Part shown: in pieces, positions 1-8,579 of the stretch
Position numbering within the stretch: the stretch's first letter is position 1
Layout: each line of letters begins with the position of its first letter
Origin: Egaibacter danicus
GTDB lineage: Bacteria; Pseudomonadota; Gammaproteobacteria; Burkholderiales; Burkholderiaceae_C
NCBI GenBank assembly: GCA_016707075.1
Contig: JADJII010000004.1
Location: 310,001-374,000 of the forward strand
Direction of reading: 5' to 3'
Length of the DNA: 64,000 nt
Notes under the pieces: model-generated
Databases searched by the model: none
Told to the model about the DNA's origin: nothing
What the model saw: the letters and a program-made list of their open reading frames with translations, nothing else
Position numbers and translations under genes: made by a program

Positions 1-1169
1 GATACCCACAATTTCATCCGCTTCCGCGATGGTCAGGATCAGGGGCGGCACCATGCGAACGACCGTGTCGGCTGTCACGCTGATCAGCAGGCCGCCCTCT
101 GCGCAACGCTTGACCAGGTCGCCGCAGGGTTTGGTGAGTTCCAGTCCGATCATCAGACCCTGCCCACGGATTTCCTTGAAGCCCTGGACACCTTTCATTT
201 CGCGCGCCAGCGCATCGGCCAGGTGACGCCCCACTTTCGCTGCATTGGCGAGCAGGCCCTCCTCTTCCATGATGCGCAGTGTCTCGACGCCGGCACGCAT
301 CGCCAGCGGATTGCCGCCAAATGTGGTGCCATGGTTGCCGGGAGCAAAAATATGGGCTGCCCTGGGGCCGGCCACGACCGCGCCAATCGGCACGCCAGAA
401 CCCAGCCCTTTGGCCAACGGCATCACATCCGGTTTGATGTCCGCCCATTGGTGGGCAAACCACTTGCCGGTTCGGCCCATGCCACATTGAACCTCGTCAA
501 TCATCAGTAGCCAGTCCTGCTCATCGCACAGGGTACGTACCTGTTTGAGGTAGTCCATGTGCATGGGGTTCACCCCCCCCTCGCCCTGAATGGCCTCGAA
601 AAATACGGCGACCACATTCGGGTTGTCTTCGGTCGCTTTTTTGAGCGAAGTCATGTCGTTCAGCGGCACACGAATGAAGCCCTCCACCAGTGGGCCAAAC
701 CCGGCCTGCACCTTGGGGTTGCCCGTCGCACTGAGCGTGGCAATGCTGCGGCCATGGAACGCTTTTTCATACACCACGATTTCGGGTCGTTCGATGCCTT
801 TGTCGTGTCCGAACTTTCGCGCCAGCTTCAGCGCGGCCTCATTCGCCTCAAGGCCGGTAGAGCAGAAGAAAACATTGGTCAGACCCGACAATTCCACCAA
901 TTTCGCAGCCAGTTTTCCTGGTTGGGGACATGGTAGTAATTGGAGCTGTGAATGATCCTGGCAATCTGATCCTGAAGCGCAGGCACCAACTTGGGGTGGT
1001 TATGCCCCAGTGTGTTGACGGCAATCCCACCCAGCGCATCCAGATAGGCCTTGCCGTTCACATCCCACACGCGGCAGCCCTGACCGTACGACAGCGCAAT
1101 GGGCAGGCGCGCGTAGGTGTTCATCACGTGAGGAGATGAGGCTTCAATAAACGATGCGGCTGCGGTCAT
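1..1169 (-). CDS. argD: Acetylornithine aminotransferase, 3' truncated by the window edge and frameshifted
   Basis: PLP-dependent class III aminotransferase of arginine biosynthesis, converting N-acetylglutamate semialdehyde to N-acetylornithine in the cytoplasm. The N-terminal part reads HVMNTYARLPIALSYGQG and AVNTLGHNHPKL, typical of ArgD. After NYYHVPNQE the frame breaks: the sequence has four T (913-916, plus strand) where five would keep the family reading NQEKLAAKLVELSGLTN. Beyond that point another frame gives the remaining ArgD sequence, including the DEVQCGMGRTGKW region, and runs off the window at base 1. The ATG at 1169 has a GGAGTG ribosome site. One lost base in a homopolymer suggests a sequencing indel, but a true pseudogene cannot be excluded. 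Confidence 0.88.
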
Positions 1170-1445
1170 GGTTTCACACTCCAGGGTTGGCAAAAAGCAA
1201 TTCGGCCCTGTGCATGGTTGGTGCAGTTTGGGCCGTTGACAAAGGATTTTAGGGCCTCGGCGCGCGTCGCCTATTGACAATTTCGCATCACACCCATGCG
1301 CGTAGCAGCAGGTGTGACGCACCAAACTCAAGCGCAGCGATTCCCGGTCGATATAACAGCTATGTGGCGCAACCATTCATCGGAACTGGAATTTACCGGC
1401 GGCCGGTCGTTAAACGACAGGTCCTGGTCAGATGCTGCGTTTAAC

Positions 1446-1760
1446 ATGGAGCCAATGGCTTCGAATCTGGACAAAGAAACATATATTCTGGGCTTGACCC
1501 GTAGCGGCAAGGCTTTCCGGCCTAGCGATTGGGCCGAGCGGCTGGCAGGCGTGATGAGCCAATTTCGCCCGGGCGGTCCCCAGCCGGGCAGCCATCTTGG
1601 CTATTCGCCCTGGTGCATTCCCACCACAACAATCAGCGGCGTGAAATGCGTGATCATTCACCGGGATTTGCGAGACTACGACGTGATGGCGTGGGACTTT
1701 TGCATGAATTTCGCCAAGGACAACGATTTGCAGGTATCACACTCGCAGACGGGTGACTGA
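1446..1760 (+). CDS. DUF3579 domain protein
   Basis: Small cytoplasmic protein of about 104 residues. The segment YILGLTRSGKAFRPSDWAERL matches the DUF3579 family of betaproteobacteria, whose function is unknown to me. The frame is open further upstream, but family similarity begins near MEPMASN. In-frame ATGs at 1446 and 1455 are both possible and neither has a strong ribosome site. It is divergent from argD and convergent with rpsT, a neighbourhood I recall from Burkholderiales. The 276 bases between argD and this gene contain two TTGACA hexamers but no convincing paired -10. Confidence 0.75.
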   Translation: MEPMASNLDKETYILGLTRSGKAFRPSDWAERLAGVMSQFRPGGPQPGSHLGYSPWCIPTTTISGVKCVIIHRDLRDYDVMAWDFCMNFAKDNDLQVSHSQTGD

Positions 1761-1778
1761 GCCTGCCAGTTGGGCAAC

Positions 1779-1808
1779 AAAAAAGCCGTTCAATTGAACG
1801 GCTTTTTT
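1779..1808. terminator. Bidirectional intrinsic terminator between DUF3579 and rpsT
   Basis: A perfect 30-base palindrome: six A, GCCGTTCAA, its complement TTGAACGGC, then six T. It gives a stem followed by a U-tract on either strand. It lies between the convergent 3' ends of DUF3579 and rpsT and would serve both. Confidence 0.9.
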
Positions 1809-1891
1809 GCTTTGCTGACAGCGCACCCGTTACAAACGGCAGGCTCTTGAATTCAGTCGAACTCAGGGGCCCGTGCGAATTGCCTGAGTGA

Positions 1892-2212
1892 TCAGGCTGC
1901 CTTTTGAGGGGCTGCAGGGGCGAGGGCCAGAGCCTTCACCCGCGTGCTCAGGCGGCTCTTGTCACGAGCAGCCTTGTTCTTGTGGAAAATGCCTTTGTCA
2001 GCCACGGTATCCACCACGGCTTGCATCTTGCCAAACGCTTCAGTGGCTTTGGCCTTGTCGCCAGAGGCCACAGCTTTTTCCACGTTCTTTACCGCGGTGC
2101 GGTATTTAGAGCGCAGCGAGGTGTTCGCAGCGTTGATTTTGACGTCCTGACGGACGCGTTTACGGCCCGACGCCAGGCGCGGGTTCTTTTTCTTGGGTTT
2201 TCCAGATGCCAT
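1892..2212 (-). CDS. rpsT: 30S ribosomal protein S20
   Basis: Primary 16S rRNA-binding protein of the small subunit, 106 residues. The lysine/arginine-rich N-terminus (MASGKPKKKNPRLASGRK) and the segment KGIFHKNKAARDKSRL are diagnostic for S20. The C-terminus carries a short Ala/Pro extension (LALAPAAPQKAA), common in betaproteobacteria. It is transcribed alone, divergent from murJ, and ends at the palindromic terminator. Confidence 0.97.
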   Translation of the reverse strand: MASGKPKKKNPRLASGRKRVRQDVKINAANTSLRSKYRTAVKNVEKAVASGDKAKATEAFGKMQAVVDTVADKGIFHKNKAARDKSRLSTRVKALALAPAAPQKAA

Positions 2213-2287
2213 AGTAAATATTCCTTGTGTCGTAGGATGATGTCAGCAAAGCCTTCTATTGTATCAGGATGAAAGGCTCCGGGCCGG

Positions 2288-2311
2288 GGCCGTACGGTCC
2301 CCCGTACGGCC
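2288..2311. promoter_or_regulatory. GC-rich 10-bp hairpin upstream of murJ
   Basis: GGCCGTACGG, loop TCCC, then CCGTACGGCC form a perfect 10-bp stem ending 16 bases before the murJ GTG start, in the rpsT-murJ divergent region. No U-tract follows, so it is not a classical terminator. It could be an operator dyad or a leader hairpin near the murJ ribosome site. Confidence 0.5.
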
Positions 2312-2327
2312 GGGCTACACTGCAACC

Positions 2328-3893
2328 GTGAGCCTATTCAAATCCGCCTCCATCGTCTCCCTGTTGACCCTGGCCTCGCGCATCACCGGGCTGGCGCGCG
2401 AACTGCTGGTGGCGTCGCTGTTTGGAGCCAGCGCCATGACGGACGCGTTCAACGTCGCGTTTCGCATTCCGAACCTGTTTCGCCGCCTGTTTGCCGAAGG
2501 GGCCTTCAGCCAGGCCTTTGTGCCCGTTCTGGCAGCGAGCAAGCAGCAATATGGTGAGGCCGCCACGCACCTGCTGATTGACCGCGTCGCCACGCTGCTG
2601 ACCGCGGCGTTGATGCTGACCTGTGTAATTGGCGTGGCCGGTGCACCCATTCTGGTATGGGTGATGGCCAGCGGGCTGAAGCAGGAGCCGCGTGGTTTTG
2701 AAGCCGCCGTCTTTATGACGCGCTGGATGTTTCCCTACATCGGTTTCATGTCGCTGGTGGCGCTGGCCGCTGGCGTACTTAACACCTTCAAACGGTTTGC
2801 GCTGCCCGCTGCGACCCCGGTCTTGTTGAATCTGGCCATGATCGGTTCGATGTGGTGGGGCTCACCCTGGCTGGCCAAAATGGGCGTGGAGCCCGTGTAC
2901 GCGCTGGCTGCTGGTGTCATATTGGGCGGCATGCTGCAACTGGGCGTTCAGGGCTACGGGCTGGCGCGGCTTGGCATGCTGCCCAAGATACGAATCAGCC
3001 CGGCCGCACTGAAAAACGCCTGGGCTGACCCCTCGACGCAACGCATTGCCACGTTGATGGTGCCTGCTTTGCTGGGCGTGAGCGTGGCGCAGATTTCTCT
3101 GGTGATCAATACCCAGATTGCCTCGCACCTGGTTCCCGGCAGCGTCAGTTGGTTAACCTATGCTGACCGCCTGATGGAGTTTCCTACCGCTTTGTTGGGT
3201 GTGGCCCTGGGCGTGGTGCTGATGCCGCAACTGGCTGCAGCCAAAGCGGCAAACGATCCGGGTCAATATTCCGCGATGCTGGACTGGGGGTTGCGTCTGG
3301 TCATACTTTTGTCGGTACCCTGTGCCGTGGCTTTGCTGACTTTCTCGCGACCCCTGGTAGCGGTGTTGTATCACTATGGGGCGTTCACTGACCGGGACGT
3401 TCAGCAGACGACGACAGCGCTGATGGGGTATGGCGCGGGGTTGATTGGTCTGGTGGCCATCAAGGTGCTGGCGCCGGGCTTTTATGCGAGCCAGGACATC
3501 AAGACGCCAGTCAAAATTGCCGTCGTGGTGCTGGTGATTACCCAACTGCTGAATCTGGCGCTGGTGCCGATGCTGCAGCATGCCGGCCTCGCGCTGGCCA
3601 TCGGCATAGGCGCTGTTATCAATTCACTGATGCTGCTGGTCGGTCTCGTTCGCCGTGGCAGTTACCAGCCATCAGCTGGCTGGGCGATTTTTCTGATGCA
3701 GGTGGTGGCAGCGAGTGCGTTGCTGGCGGTGTTTTTGATGTGGTCGGCCAGTGCCGTCGACTGGACCGGCTTGCGGGCCGAGAGTATGAAGCGAATTGGG
3801 TTGATGGCCCTTGTACTGATTGCGTCGGTAGCTATTTATTTTGTAGCGCTATGGGCATCAGGGCTGAAAGTCAGAAAGCTGTTGCAGCGTTGA
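2328..3893 (+). CDS. murJ: Lipid II flippase MurJ
   Basis: Integral membrane protein of the MOP superfamily that flips undecaprenyl-linked lipid II to the periplasm for peptidoglycan assembly. The product is 521 residues with about 14 hydrophobic segments. The N-terminal ASRITGLARELLVASLFG and the segment RIPNLFRRLFAEGAFSQAF are classic MurJ/MviN. I place the start at GTG 2328 (VSLFKSASIVSLL), because the 23 codons upstream in frame are not MurJ-like and cover the hairpin at 2288-2311. The last 20 codons overlap a copy of the dispersed repeat (3831-3870). Confidence 0.95.
   Translation: MSLFKSASIVSLLTLASRITGLARELLVASLFGASAMTDAFNVAFRIPNLFRRLFAEGAFSQAFVPVLAASKQQYGEAATHLLIDRVATLLTAALMLTCVIGVAGAPILVWVMASGLKQEPRGFEAAVFMTRWMFPYIGFMSLVALAAGVLNTFKRFALPAATPVLLNLAMIGSMWWGSPWLAKMGVEPVYALAAGVILGGMLQLGVQGYGLARLGMLPKIRISPAALKNAWADPSTQRIATLMVPALLGVSVAQISLVINTQIASHLVPGSVSWLTYADRLMEFPTALLGVALGVVLMPQLAAAKAANDPGQYSAMLDWGLRLVILLSVPCAVALLTFSRPLVAVLYHYGAFTDRDVQQTTTALMGYGAGLIGLVAIKVLAPGFYASQDIKTPVKIAVVVLVITQLLNLALVPMLQHAGLALAIGIGAVINSLMLLVGLVRRGSYQPSAGWAIFLMQVVAASALLAVFLMWSASAVDWTGLRAESMKRIGLMALVLIASVAIYFVALWASGLKVRKLLQR
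3831..3870 (+). repeat. Dispersed 48-bp-family repeat, degenerate copy inside murJ
   Basis: GCTATTTATTTTGTAGC followed by GCTATGGGCATCAGGGCTGAAAG resembles the family pattern (GCTAC/T, AT-rich loop, A/GTAGC, then a GC-rich tail ending in GGGCT). It encodes AIYFVALWASGLK in the same codon phase as the copies in comEC, mltB and the HAD gene. It is the weakest family member, and chance similarity is possible. Confidence 0.4.
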
Positions 3894-3938
3894 TACAAAA
3901 TGACTTGACGCCGCTGTGAACGGCCGTTACAAAGACTC

Positions 3939-4790
3939 ATGCAGCTCAGTTTTACTGCACCCACGCCGCTGGAGTATTTTGCGTCGCTAGTCCAGAGCGA
4001 TGAGCACTTTCCGTTGCTTGAAACGGCTGTCTCGCTGGCCCAGGACGAATACCCCAGCCTCGATGTTCAACAGGTGCTGGGAGATATTGACCAGTTGCTG
4101 GCACGCCTGAAGCGCCGGCTCCCGGCTGACGCGCCGCCTTTGCAGCGTCTTCGCTCGCTGAACCAGTTTTTCTACCGGGATCTGAACTTTGGCGGCAACG
4201 TCAATGATTACTACGACCCGGACAACAGCTACCTCAATGCGGTTTTGCGTACCCGCCGCGGCATCCCCATTTCGCTGGCCGTGATCTGGCTGGAACTGGC
4301 GCAGGGCCTGGGTCTGAATGCCAACGGCGTGGCTTTTCCGGGGCACTTCATGCTCAAGGTCAATCTGCCCCGCGGGCAGGTGGTGATAGACCCGTTCACC
4401 GGGCAGTCACTCAGTCGCGAAGAATTGTCTGAACGCCTCGAACCTTACAAGCGCCGCAGTGGGCTGGTCGATGACTTTGATGCTCCCATCGGCTTGTACC
4501 TTCAGGTGGCTCCACCCAGGGACATCATTGCCCGCATGCTTCGCAACCTGAAGGAAATTCATCGCACGCAGGAAGACTGGGCGCGCCTGATCCCCGTGCA
4601 GGATCGTCTGATTACGCTGCTGCCAGAGGCTTGGGGTGAATACCGTGACCGGGGCCTGGCGCAGGCCGAACAAGGTCACGCCGGACTGGCGGTAGCGGAT
4701 CTGGAGGTTTACCTGATTCATGCCGAAGAAGGTCTGGACATTGACGCCATCGCTGACCGGGTGGCCGAACTGCGTCGCGCCAAAAGCTGA
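3939..4790 (+). CDS. SirB1-like transglutaminase-fold protein with TPR tail
   Basis: Cytoplasmic protein of 283 residues. The N-terminal part (LRSLNQFFYRDLNFGGNVNDYY, RTRRGIPISLAVIWLELA, GVAFPGHFMLKV) matches the SirB1/YchA family, a transglutaminase-related fold. The position occupied by cysteine in true transglutaminases reads ISLAV here, so thiol catalysis is doubtful. The C-terminal third (LPEAWGEYRDRGLAQAEQGHAGLAVADLEVYL) looks like tetratricopeptide repeats. It follows murJ by 45 bases. The molecular role is unknown to me. Confidence 0.85.
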   Translation: MQLSFTAPTPLEYFASLVQSDEHFPLLETAVSLAQDEYPSLDVQQVLGDIDQLLARLKRRLPADAPPLQRLRSLNQFFYRDLNFGGNVNDYYDPDNSYLNAVLRTRRGIPISLAVIWLELAQGLGLNANGVAFPGHFMLKVNLPRGQVVIDPFTGQSLSREELSERLEPYKRRSGLVDDFDAPIGLYLQVAPPRDIIARMLRNLKEIHRTQEDWARLIPVQDRLITLLPEAWGEYRDRGLAQAEQGHAGLAVADLEVYLIHAEEGLDIDAIADRVAELRRAKS

Positions 4791-4881
4791 GCCAGCCGTC
4801 ACGGTGTGACCTGATGTAAACCGCGTTGACCGGGGCGCCGCCAGTCAGATACACTGATTGCAACTTTTAGAAAGAAACCCC

Positions 4882-5271
4882 ATGAACACCTTTAAACGCC
4901 TGGTCGCTTCGCTGGTCATTGCCTCCACCGCCCTGATGGGCCTGCCGATGACGGCGCAGGCGGCCATTGTGTCTACCGATGAAGCGATGTCCACCCCGGT
5001 GGCTGCGGCCAATCGCGACCGCGTCAACACCTTCCTCACCCGCGCCGATGTGCGCAAGGCGCTGCAGGAGCAGGGCGTCAACGGTGACGCTGCGGTAGAG
5101 CGCGTAAAAGCCATGTCGGACACCGAAGTGGCCCAGCTGGCTGGCCGCATTGACCAGGCGCCTGCCGGTGGCGATATTCTCGGCATCCTGTTCACCATCT
5201 TCATCGTGCTGCTGGTGACGGACATCATGGGCCTGACCAAAGTCTTCCCGTTCACCCGATCGATTCGATGA
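4882..5271 (+). CDS. PA2779-family secreted or membrane protein
   Basis: Small protein of 129 residues. A signal peptide (MNTFKRLVASLVIASTALMGLPMTAQA) precedes a helical domain (NRDRVNTFLTRADVRKALQEQG, AMSDTEVAQLAGRID) and one C-terminal membrane segment (ILGILFTIFIVLLVTDIMGL) with a short basic tail. This is the layout of the PA2779 family, which is regularly paired with a PA2778-type cysteine peptidase, as here with a 4-base ATGA overlap. The start at 4882 follows an AGAAAG ribosome site. Function is unknown. Confidence 0.85.
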   Translation: MNTFKRLVASLVIASTALMGLPMTAQAAIVSTDEAMSTPVAAANRDRVNTFLTRADVRKALQEQGVNGDAAVERVKAMSDTEVAQLAGRIDQAPAGGDILGILFTIFIVLLVTDIMGLTKVFPFTRSIR

Positions 5272-6224
5272 GCCCAGAGCGCTCCCGGCTCTCAGCCCCC
5301 GCTCTGGCGGGGGTTTTTGTTTGTGTGATGCTCATGCTGTTGTCGGGCTGTGCCACGCCGCAGATGAGCAGCCTGGAACAGCACTGGCCGGCTGACGTTG
5401 CCTCGAAAGCCGAGGTCAAAAACGTTCCCTTTTTTCCGCAGGAAGACTACGAATGCGGGCCGGCCGCGCTATCGACGGTGTTCCATGCCGCAGGTGTGCG
5501 GGTATTGCCCGAGGCGCTGGTTGACCAGGTTTATCTGCCCGGCCGCAAAGGCTCGCTGCAGGTGGAGATGCTGGTGGCCAGCCGACGCAACGGCCTGCCC
5601 GCCTACCCGCTGAAGCCCAAGCTGGAGGCGGTGCTGCGCGAGGTGGCGGCGGGCAACCCGGTGCTGGTGTTCCAGAATCTGTCACTGCCGATTTACCCGG
5701 TGTGGCATTACGCGGTGGTGATCGGGTTTGACCGCAATCGCAACACGCTGATCCTGCATTCCGGGCGCACACCTCGCCTGGAGATGTCGCTGGCCACGTT
5801 CGAGCGCACGTGGGCTCGGGGCGACTACTGGTCCATGGTCGCCCTGGCGCCGGGTCGGTTGCCGGCAACGGCCGAGCCCGACGGGTATGCGCAATCGGTT
5901 GCCGCGCTGGAGCGCGTCAACCCGAAAGCGGCGCAAACGGCTTATGTTGCTGCTCTGAAAAAGTGGCCAACCCACCGGGCCTTGCTGTTCGGCTCGGGCA
6001 ACGCTGCTTACGCCCTGGGGCAGCTACCCGCCGCGGCCGGAGCCTATCGGGCTACCGTGCAGGCTCACCCCGACTTTGCTGACGGCTGGAACAATCTGGC
6101 GCAGGTGCAACTGGAACTGGGCAGACGAAAAGAAGCATCTGAAGCCATCACCAAAGCGGTGGCCCTGGGTGGGGTGCGATTGCCCCAATACCTCGAACTT
6201 CAACAGAAAATAGGTGTCAAATAG
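5268..6224 (+). CDS. PA2778-family lipoprotein cysteine peptidase with TPR tail
   Basis: Predicted outer-membrane lipoprotein of 318 residues. The signal peptide ends in a lipobox (MLMLLSGC, residues about 20-27). A C39-like papain-fold peptidase domain follows, with the cysteine in EDYECGPAALSTVF (about residue 64) and the histidine in YPVWHYAVVIGFD (about residue 147). Residues 200-315 contain tetratricopeptide-like helices. It is translationally coupled to the PA2779 gene and shares its partner's unknown role. An intrinsic-terminator-like hairpin lies inside its signal-peptide codons (5296-5318). Confidence 0.85.
   Translation: MSPERSRLSAPALAGVFVCVMLMLLSGCATPQMSSLEQHWPADVASKAEVKNVPFFPQEDYECGPAALSTVFHAAGVRVLPEALVDQVYLPGRKGSLQVEMLVASRRNGLPAYPLKPKLEAVLREVAAGNPVLVFQNLSLPIYPVWHYAVVIGFDRNRNTLILHSGRTPRLEMSLATFERTWARGDYWSMVALAPGRLPATAEPDGYAQSVAALERVNPKAAQTAYVAALKKWPTHRALLFGSGNAAYALGQLPAAAGAYRATVQAHPDFADGWNNLAQVQLELGRRKEASEAITKAVALGGVRLPQYLELQQKIGVK
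5296..5318 (+). terminator. Intrinsic-terminator-like hairpin inside the PA2778 coding start
   Basis: CCCCCGC, loop TCTG, GCGGGGG, then TTTTTGTTTG. The stem is perfect and GC-rich and is followed directly by a U-tract. It begins 24 bases after the PA2779 stop codon and lies within codons 10-17 of the PA2778 gene. It could reduce transcription into the peptidase relative to PA2779. Confidence 0.7.
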
Positions 6225-6231
6225 GTTTCCA

Positions 6232-6272
6232 GGCCAGGTGAAATATGCGTAACTAGCTATCAAATTAATAGC
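6232..6272 (-). repeat. Dispersed 48-bp-family repeat, intergenic copy
   Basis: On the minus strand: GCTATTAATTTGATAGCTAG, then TTACGCATATTTCACCTGGCC. It has the small palindrome (GCTAT..ATAGC) and the ACGCATAT core of the family. It lies just after the PA2778 stop and before the ParA stop (convergent genes). Confidence 0.7.
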
Positions 6273-6282
6273 TAAAAGATAC

Positions 6283-7101
6283 TCAGTGGCGCATTGGAAG
6301 GGGCGGGACCGGGCCGTGCTCGAAAGCAGCCATGGGATCGGCATGCAGCAGGGGCTCCTGTGCTGGCAACGGGCGGCCAAAGGGAGTCGGCGGGTTTCTG
6401 TCTTTGCGAGGGGCGGGAGCCTGGTTCATACCCAGCCCGGCCGCTGGTGCAGGTGCCACAACCGGCTCCAGCCGGGCAATGGGCCGCAACCACCGCAAGA
6501 CGGGTTCCCATTGCGCTACGTCGGCGTCCCGTGAGCCGTGAGGCAGATCAAACAGGGTCAGTCCCATTTCCAGGCCGCGCACGTACATCTGGGTTTCCCG
6601 CAATACGCCGAGAAAGTTCATCTGTAGTCCGTTAGCCCAGTTCTGCAGCGTCTGGGCGGAATGGGTGCGCGCATCAATGCGCATGCCCACGACGCCCACC
6701 TGGCAGCGCCCGCTGGCGACACGGGGCAGGGCCATGAGTTCGGCATGGCAGGCTGCGGCAGACTCGCGGTCGAACATCGAATTGCAGACCGGTATCAGCA
6801 CCGCATCGGCGGACATGATCACCTTGGCCAGTTCAAACCCGTGCAGGCCGCCGGGCGTGTCCAGCACCACGTGGGTAATTCCGGATGGTTTCTTGAGAAT
6901 ACTGCCCTTGTCCATGGCCCAGGGCACGATGGCAGGCAGATGGGCATCACGTCTTTTCAGCCAGGCCCGTGTGGACTGCTGACGGTCGATATCGCCCAGC
7001 AGCACGGAGAGGCCCTCGTGCGCCAGCCACGCCGAGAGGTGGGTAGCCAGTGTGCTTTTCCCACTCCCACCTTTGCGATTGATAACGGCGATGACTGGCA
7101 T
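6283..7101 (-). CDS. Orphan ParA-family ATPase
   Basis: Cytoplasmic P-loop ATPase of 272 residues with a deviant Walker A (NRKGGSGKSTLATHL, residues about 8-22), a switch region (VVLDTPGGLHG) and a ParA-like fold to about residue 200. The C-terminal 70 residues are proline-rich and look disordered. No parB or parS-like gene is adjacent, so it is better called an orphan ParA/MinD-like positioning ATPase than a chromosome partition protein. I chose ATG 7101 because the Walker domain starts there (MPVIAVINRKGG); the longer open frame upstream runs into the inverted-repeat element. Confidence 0.8.
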   Translation of the reverse strand: MPVIAVINRKGGSGKSTLATHLSAWLAHEGLSVLLGDIDRQQSTRAWLKRRDAHLPAIVPWAMDKGSILKKPSGITHVVLDTPGGLHGFELAKVIMSADAVLIPVCNSMFDRESAAACHAELMALPRVASGRCQVGVVGMRIDARTHSAQTLQNWANGLQMNFLGVLRETQMYVRGLEMGLTLFDLPHGSRDADVAQWEPVLRWLRPIARLEPVVAPAPAAGLGMNQAPAPRKDRNPPTPFGRPLPAQEPLLHADPMAAFEHGPVPPLPMRH

Positions 7102-7224
7102 GAAGACTTGTTTACAGGCTGGTTTTTGTGCCAAAAGAGCGCAGAGTCTGGAACAAAAAGGGTCAATAGTCCAGCAAATATGGGCACCTTGAGTGTAATT
7201 TATGGAGCAGCCTACCCTGTGTGC

Positions 7225-7446
7225 GGGCCGCCTGACCCACCCCAGCCCAGCCAGGGCGCAGGTACCGCAGGCCCTTCGGGCGACCATCTGCAGTACTCGC
7301 CATCAGGGCCGTCGCGCAAACTCGGCTATCGCCTCAAACATGCGCGACTCTGTCGGTCTGCTGCGCAGCCCCCAGACCCTGATGCCTGCGTGCTTCGAGG
7401 CTGCGACACCTGTGCCCTTAAGGGGCTGGGGTGGGTCAGGCGGCCC
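7225..7446. repeat. 222-bp inverted-repeat element (MITE or REP-pair-like) between purM and parA
   Basis: The left core 7225-7248 (GGGCCGCCTGACCCACCCCA, then GCCC) is a perfect 24-base inverted repeat of 7423-7446. Similarity continues inward (7253-7270 against 7401-7418), giving arms of about 46 bases around a unique centre of about 130 bases. The 366-base gap between purM and parA (7102-7467) holds this element and no credible gene. No transposase is present. Confidence 0.8.
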
Positions 7447-7467
7447 CTCAGAAAGAGCGGTGCAAAA

Positions 7468-8511
7468 TCAAACCACCGTCACACTGGCACCCGCCCCCTT
7501 GGGTGCGATGACGCCAATCTCGAACACGCTTTCGCCCAGCGAACGCAGGGTGGCGGCGCAGGCTGCTGCACTGGCTGCATCAATCACCACCACCATGCCG
7601 ATGCCGTTGTTGAAGGTGCGGTTCATCTCGTAGTCGTCAATGCCCGCGGTGGCTTGCAGCCAGGCAAACAATTCGGTTTGAGGCCAGCTGCCCTTTTTCA
7701 GGTGAGCGGCCATGCCTTCGGGCAACACGCGGGGGATGTTTTCCAGCAGGCCACCACCCGTAATGTGGGCCAGCGCCTTGATAGGGTGCTGTGCCAATGC
7801 GGCCAGCACGTTCTTCACATACAGGCGGGTGGGCTCCATCAGCGCCTGTTTGAACGGCTTGCCGTCCAGCTTAGCGGGGGCCGATGCGCCCGCGCGTTCG
7901 ATGCATTTGCGCACCAGGCTGAAACCGTTGGAATGCACGCCGCTGCTGGCCAGGCCCAGCACCACGTCACCGGGTTTCACGTCAGCGCCCGTGAGGATTT
8001 TTGATTTTTCCACCGCGCCGACGGCAAAACCGGCCAGGTCGTATTCGCCAGCCGGGTACATGCCGGGCATCTCAGCCGTTTCGCCGCCAATCAGCGCGCA
8101 GCCACTCAACTCGCAGCCTTTGGCGATGCCACCGACTACAGCAGCGGCGGTGTCCACGTCCAGCTTGCCGCAGGCGAAATAGTCCAGAAAGAACAGCGGC
8201 TCGGCGCCCTGCACCAGCACGTCGTTCACGCTCATGGCCACCAGGTCAATGCCCACGGTGTCGTGCATGTTCCACTCGAATGCCAGCTTGAGCTTGGTGC
8301 CGACGCCGTCGGTGCCGCTGACCAGCACCGGCTCTTTGTAGCGTTTGGGTACTTCAAACAGGGCACCAAAGCCGCCAATACCTGCCAGCACGCCTTCGCG
8401 CATGGTTTTTTTGGCCAGCGGTTTGATGCGCTCAACCAGTGCGTCGCCAGCGTCAATGTCAACGCCGGCGTCTTTGTAGCTCAGCGGGGTAGGGGAGGCA
8501 GATTGGGTCAT
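7468..8511 (-). CDS. purM: Phosphoribosylformylglycinamidine cyclo-ligase
   Basis: AIR synthetase of de novo purine synthesis, closing the imidazole ring of FGAM with ATP in the cytosol. The product is 347 residues, normal for the family. Motifs include YKDAGVDIDAGDALVERI at the N-terminus, VSGTDGVGTKLKLAF, the GGETAEMPGMY loop and HITGGGLLENIPRVLP. It is divergent from the AI-2E-type permease gene. Confidence 0.97.
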   Translation of the reverse strand: MTQSASPTPLSYKDAGVDIDAGDALVERIKPLAKKTMREGVLAGIGGFGALFEVPKRYKEPVLVSGTDGVGTKLKLAFEWNMHDTVGIDLVAMSVNDVLVQGAEPLFFLDYFACGKLDVDTAAAVVGGIAKGCELSGCALIGGETAEMPGMYPAGEYDLAGFAVGAVEKSKILTGADVKPGDVVLGLASSGVHSNGFSLVRKCIERAGASAPAKLDGKPFKQALMEPTRLYVKNVLAALAQHPIKALAHITGGGLLENIPRVLPEGMAAHLKKGSWPQTELFAWLQATAGIDDYEMNRTFNNGIGMVVVIDAASAAACAATLRSLGESVFEIGVIAPKGAGASVTVV

Positions 8512-8579
8512 GAAGGGTGGCTAGCGTGTAGCCCTATAGAATTTGCCCAGATTTTAAGGGTTCATCCCCATCCACCTGT

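Noticed and set aside
1170..1445. Two TTGACA hexamers as argD or DUF3579 promoters
   Set aside because: No acceptable -10 box lies at 16-18 bases on either strand, so I did not list them.
6283..7101. parA taken as evidence of a plasmid or partition locus
   Set aside because: No parB, parS cluster or replication gene is near, and the flanking genes are chromosomal housekeeping genes.
6661..8004. A 447-codon open frame on the plus strand across parA, the inverted-repeat element and purM
   Set aside because: It is antisense to two well-supported genes, has no family similarity I can see, and reflects high-GC codon bias.
8521..8560. A further copy of the 48-bp repeat between purM and the permease gene
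   Set aside because: Only a TAGC..GTAGC fragment matches; the core and tail are absent.
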